A stretch of 64,000 nt of DNA from assembly GCA_015680685.1 (NCBI GenBank), contig MNCI01037516.1:189805-253804 (forward strand), in the 5' to 3' direction. This DNA comes from Gnetum montanum (lineage: Eukaryota; Streptophyta; Gnetopsida; Gnetales; Gnetaceae). The notes under the pieces are model-generated. The model made no database searches. It saw nothing but the letters and a program-made list of their open reading frames with translations, and was not told the DNA's origin. Both the position numbers and the translations under genes were made by a program. Below are positions 59,763 through 64,000 of this stretch, one piece after another (position 1 is the stretch's first letter; each line of letters begins with the position of its first letter).

Positions 59763-59919
59763 CATTGTCTTTATAGATGTCCATTCTCCTCAGTCTCATA
59801 ATGACTAACACATCACCTATGCATCAAAAGAATCTAATTCATGGAAGCGAGGAATGTGATTCTGAACATTTTTGGGTATCTGTGCCTCAAGAAAAAGTGG
59901 GGACGGGTTCGTAGCCGGG
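59763..59919 (+). repeat. 157-bp inverted repeat, left arm
   Basis: Exact reverse complement of 60136-60292 by reading. Includes the presumed start of the GTPase-like pseudogene and the phrase GGGGACGGGTTCGTAGCCGG. The N-free arm is presumably the genuine copy. Confidence 0.95.
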
Positions 59920-60135
59920 GAAGTGATAGACAAAATTTAAATATATTAGTTTTTTTAAAAAAATTAAATCTCATATATCATAAAAAAACATTGTAGAATA
60001 TTGAACAAGTACAATGTAAATCCAAAATATTGTTAATACTTAAAAATTGCATAGAAGATTGCAATATCACTATTAAACTGAAGCAAAAAAATTTGCAAAG
60101 GTATAGAGGGCATCAAATCCATTTCCTTACTCAAN

Positions 60136-60292
60136 CCCGGCTACGAACCCGTCCCCACTTTTTCTTGAGGCACAGATACCCAAAAATGTTCAGAATCACA
60201 TTCCTCGCTTCCATGAATTAGATTCTTTTGATGCATAGGTGATGTGTTAGTCATTATGAGACTGAGGAGAATGGACATCTATAAAGACAATG
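60136..60292 (-). repeat. 157-bp inverted repeat, right arm, flanked by single N bases
   Basis: Sits exactly between an N at 60135 and an N at 60293 and is a perfect reverse complement of 59763-59919. The Ns at both edges and the absence of any divergence point to an assembly or gap-filling product. Confidence 0.95.
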
Positions 60293-60293
60293 N

Positions 60294-63200
60294 ATAACTT
60301 AACTAAGAAAACATAACTTAACTAAACTAGTCACAGCACTGTAACTCACCTTACCTATGATGATCAAAAACCTTTTGAACGCTGGAGAGTCGGCACTAGT
60401 CATGATGAAGGGGAAAGTAAAAACAGAATGCCATGAGGTTGCACATGTACTGGTTGAACAAGCATCCATCCGTCATCAAGTTCAAGACTCATGACCCATA
60501 ATGATGACCCGTTTTGCTTTTTCTTTTTCAGCAGAGATATGAGAAAAAGAGGAAAAATCAACAATGACCAATAAACACGGGAATGTGTCAATCTTGGCGG
60601 AACCTTTGACGCTCCCATAGGCCAATCCATGCAAATGCAATGTTTTCCTCGCACACACCGTCCCAAACTTGATTTCCGTATGACCCAAACTTGGCCCTTC
60701 GGCCTTCGGTTACCGAAGTAGCCCTTTCCTGTCTGTTTATTCATTCATACTCCCTTGTTTTCTGTGATCTGTGTCATGCCACTGCTGCGCACTTAATAAT
60801 GAAATGAAGTTTCTGGTAAGATTCAGAACAGCATAGGTAAGGTTTTAATGCACAATGCAGGCAAGAATACGAGGCAAGGTAAGGACCATTTCAAGGTAAG
60901 GACCATTTCAATGTATATGTATAGATCCAGACAAAATTTCATTGATTATTACGAAATATGTACCTATTCGGAATTTAATGCATTTCGGTACGTGCTTCCG
61001 AATCCAATGCAAACAGTTCAAAAAAAAATTATCTGGAATCATGAATCTCCGGCACATACCCCATCACGGCACCATAAAAAGACCCACCACATGATCACAA
61101 CAAAGGAAACGTAAATATCAATAAACAGCCTGTGGTTCACCCAATGGGAACAGACAAATAAAAAACTTAGGATTTTCTCCTATTAGTATGTGTTCTATTC
61201 TATTTAGCTGAGCAAACTTCTTGCCCTTGTGAAAAGACAAAAGGACAAAAATCAATGTAATTTTATGTCTGGAAAAGCTAAATTAATTTGTTGATGCTTG
61301 GGCACTAGCAAAATCCTAAGGTTGTATCATGAAAACTATAAATACGTAGGAGGAGCTCTTCATGAAATGAACTTAGTTGGAACTTTGTTCCAAGAATTGT
61401 TCTTTATGATTTTAGCATCTAGTTTGATGTGAAAAACTCTTTCTCCCTTGGGTAATTGATTCCTTCCTTATTTTGTATGTGTTTTGAGTCATCCCTTTCC
61501 AAATGCAACTAGACTCTAGCAAAGTGGTACCTTGCTTACATAGACTAGAATCATTTGATCGATATGGAGTCCAATGTTTGGGTAGTAAATAAAACTTATA
61601 TTTTTTCCTCAATTTTTTACCATTGATGCCTTAAACATTAAAATAACAAAAACATTATAAAACATTAAAACCATAAAAATATCTATTCTTTTACTTTTAT
61701 AAGTTGTTATTACTCAACGTTATCCAAGGAGGTCATAAGTGTGTAGCATGGTGTTGAACCGTTGAGATTGGGAATAAAAGCCATCTTTATTTACATTCGT
61801 GTGTTTGTATGTGATGTTGCACCTATTTCCTTAAGGGATTGCAAATGTATATATGTGAGCATTGACCCTATTCCTTGGTGAGGTTGAGATGCATGTGCAT
61901 GTTTATTTTGTTTTGTTCTTATAAATATAAAAAATATAATATATAAAAATTCTAAATATTTTCTCAACCTCGCACCATGGCAACATGAGTTTCTATCTAT
62001 ATCATATGTATTATAATCTCTTTTATATTTTCTTGAATGCAACAATATACACAAGTGTTCTTGGTAGTCCACTCGACATTGTCCTTAAAGCTTATGAACT
62101 ATTCCCATTGTGATTTGTATGATATATCCTTTTGATCCAGAATTGGTGGGATTGTTATCATACATTCTAAAATTGCACAAATTTGATCAAGAGTAAGAAT
62201 ATATAATGGAGGATGCATAAATCTTATTCTTCATCTAGAATTTGTGAAAGTTTTGATACAAAAATTATGTTCCTTGTTGACAAAAAAATTCTCTTGACCA
62301 AATTATAGATAATCATTATCATTATCCTAACCTTGTCCCAACAAAATGGTGTTAGCTACCAAATTTTAGATATATATAATAAAAATCTAACTAAACTAGT
62401 TTTAGCTAAGAGGCCAACTTCTAGTTGTAGATTGATAATGATAAATAATATTCCATTTATAATGCTTCAACTAAGAACAAATGTATAAATCTTCAAGTTC
62501 ATCCTTAATAACAATAATGATTTAGAGAAGTTTGGATGAATATACGATGATAAAAAATAGCTGATTCAAAGTATGCTTTTTTGATCTTCAATAATAGATC
62601 TTCCATAAACATTAGATGGATAAGATATATTTTAAAACTTTTTGCATTTTTTTCATAAAGAATATATTAGGTTGATGATATACGATACTAAAAATGATTT
62701 TGTTACATTCTTAATTATGTAGAACTTTTTTAACCATTGTCTTAAGAATGGAGTTAGAGTGATGTTATACACACATGACCTCCTCTAGAGCTTTTGCATT
62801 CTAGCTTAGAATGTCAAATGTAACAAAAACAAGAGCTATGCTAGAAGCTAATAACATAGGCTTTCTAATTACAATTATGGATTTTTTCCTGAAAACCCAT
62901 TAAGGAAAAATAGAAAAAACACAAGGCTACAATACAAGGTTCTTGGTTCACTTAACCTAGTATAGAAAACCCAAAACTTCTAAATCACTAATCCATAAAA
63001 TATGGTAGCTAACTTAATCAATCAAAAAAATACCTACTAACTATTCTAATATAAAACTAATGTAACACAAAGCATACCAACTAGTAATATCAAAAAACAT
63101 GCTTTTAAAAATATCACATAATCTTAATGCAAACAAAAAATACTTGTAGCATAGAAACATACATCAACTAATGCTAACACATAAAAAAAATACTAAACAC

Positions 63201-64000
63201 AAAATTACCTACTAACTAATGCTAACTACTACTAATAAAATTAAAGTATATAAAACACTATTTGATATATTAAGCTTGAAAAAATACATCATATATTTAA
63301 CATAAGTGATAAATAATATTTATATAAATTAACTCACAAGATATATAACTACTATTATATAAAAGTAATCATGGCATATTAGAGTTGTCATATGAGGTAC
63401 ATGTGTTTCTTTGGCATATTAGAGTTGTCATATGAGGTACATGTGTTTCTTTCTTATACTATGACTACCCATTTGAGATAACATTATAATGTTATAACAA
63501 AAAGCTTGTATGATTTGTTTTTGTTGCCCTCATTAGTGCTTTGTCAATTTGTAAAGTCTATCTTTATTTTTCATGAAAATATAATATTTCTCCATTAGAT
63601 CCTATGGGTCTTTGGATGTAATAAAGCTTCAATTTCAATTTCAATATGGTATCAAGGTTAATAATTTAAGAGGTCATTTACTGGTAGAAATAAAAAAATG
63701 AATATTAGTTTCAATTTTTTTTATCTTAACTAACATGATTAAAATCATAATAATTAATGGCATAAAAACTTAGCCTAAAAATAGAAAATAATAATACTAC
63801 TAGGTGTGTACAGTAAAAACAAGAAAAAGATGATCTGTAATGTTATTACATTGGGTATGTATGATTTTATTTTTAAAATTTTTTTCTTGTATATTTTGTT
63901 AGTAATTTATTTGTTATATGTTGCATAGGTTGTACATGTTATTTTTTTATTTTTATTTTTGCATAGGATGCTCCTTTCTTCTACTTTTTTTGTGCTATGA
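60294..64000. other. AT-rich flank without a recognised gene
   Basis: No gene could be supported. Minus-strand frames at 60400-60744 and 60482-60688 have somewhat gene-like composition (higher G+C, KGSAKIDTFPCLLVIVDFSS) but no recognised domain. They might be an upstream exon of the GTPase-like gene. From 61100 on the sequence is very AT-rich, with phrases such as CTACTAACTAATGCTAAC recurring near 63030-63230. Confidence 0.45.
63372..63451. repeat. 40-bp perfect tandem duplication
   Basis: Two identical 40-bp units beginning TGGCATATTAGAGTTGTCAT. Confidence 0.9.

Larger units (their letters stand above)
57240..59811 (-). pseudogene. N-terminal part of a large GTPase-like protein gene, disrupted
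   Basis: Read leftward from about 59811 (MLVIMRLRRMDIYKDNE, a tentative start). The frame is continuous to 58942 except for one TAA near 59597. A frameshift near 59000 passes to the frame 58766-59026 (LPSMIKERYQHYAVDFSCLK). A 17-bp tandem duplication at 58767-58800 then shifts it into 58524-58739. A Lys-rich linker (58370-58450) and segments at 58081-58278, 57732-58088 (QLLVDLVAGNRLNS, TSITWQDLDKAASDLQGN) and 57240-57600 follow. A 65-bp tandem duplication at 57598-57727 shifts the frame again. No domain is recognised here. The link to the GTPase fragment at 51098-51612 is inferred from strand, order and the intervening insertion. It may have had introns that I could not place. Confidence 0.5.

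Noticed and set aside
60400-60744. Minus-strand frame of 114 codons
   Set aside because: Somewhat gene-like composition but no domain; kept only as a remark in the flank entry.
1-64000. tRNA, rRNA, CRISPR or organelle sequence
   Set aside because: Looked for by eye; none seen apart from tRNA-complementary primer sites of the retroelements.

Overview
The window looks like repeat-dominated nuclear DNA from a large-genome land plant, most likely a gymnosperm such as a conifer. It is AT-rich, with one intact plant gene in 64 kb. The rest is mainly decayed Ty3/gypsy, Ty1/copia and LINE retrotransposons with many stop codons. One copia element has LTRs only about 85% identical by hand count, so it is old. 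The organism is inferred; no diagnostic marker was found.

Layout. 1-2132: 5' end of a minus-strand Ty3/gypsy element (LTR, primer site, gag). 2133-4843: plus-strand L1-type LINE with endonuclease and RT remnants. 4850-7300: no gene seen. 7310-10720: minus-strand Tat-like gypsy pol remnant. 10750-14435: no gene seen. 14441-22197: a pol-less gypsy element bounded by a CTATT target duplication, with gag, an internal promoter-like module, an extra ORF and a truncated 3' LTR. 22203-25130: non-coding, with several short tandem repeats. 25139-27955: an intact two-exon type I O-methyltransferase gene (373 aa) behind a duplicated, G-box-rich promoter. 28134-32806: a complete but decayed copia element (CTCTT target duplication). 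33404-35879: an LTR-like direct-repeat element without coding capacity, carrying a 20-bp minisatellite. 36466-43116: 3' part of a second gypsy element with the same extra ORF (integrase, spacer, internal promoter, extra ORF, LTR). 45755-50983: a second copia element. 51098-59811: a minus-strand P-loop GTPase-like pseudogene, split by a third copia element (about 51607-57209). 59763-60292: an exact 157-bp inverted repeat bounded by single N bases, probably an assembly fault. 60300-64000: AT-rich DNA with no recognised gene.

The most unusual signal is in the gypsy family at 14441-22197 and 36466-43116. Both members carry, between the gag/pol side and the 3' LTR, a long ORF with a domain resembling the 'putative plant transposon protein' family plus coiled coil. 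Each ORF is preceded by a TATA module whose inverted-repeat region resembles the U3 promoter of that same element's LTR. The two elements use different palindromes (GATATC-type and ATGCAT-type), yet LTR and internal copies match within each element.

The O-methyltransferase is the only gene here likely to make a working protein. It would methylate a phenolic substrate in specialised metabolism; the substrate cannot be told from sequence.
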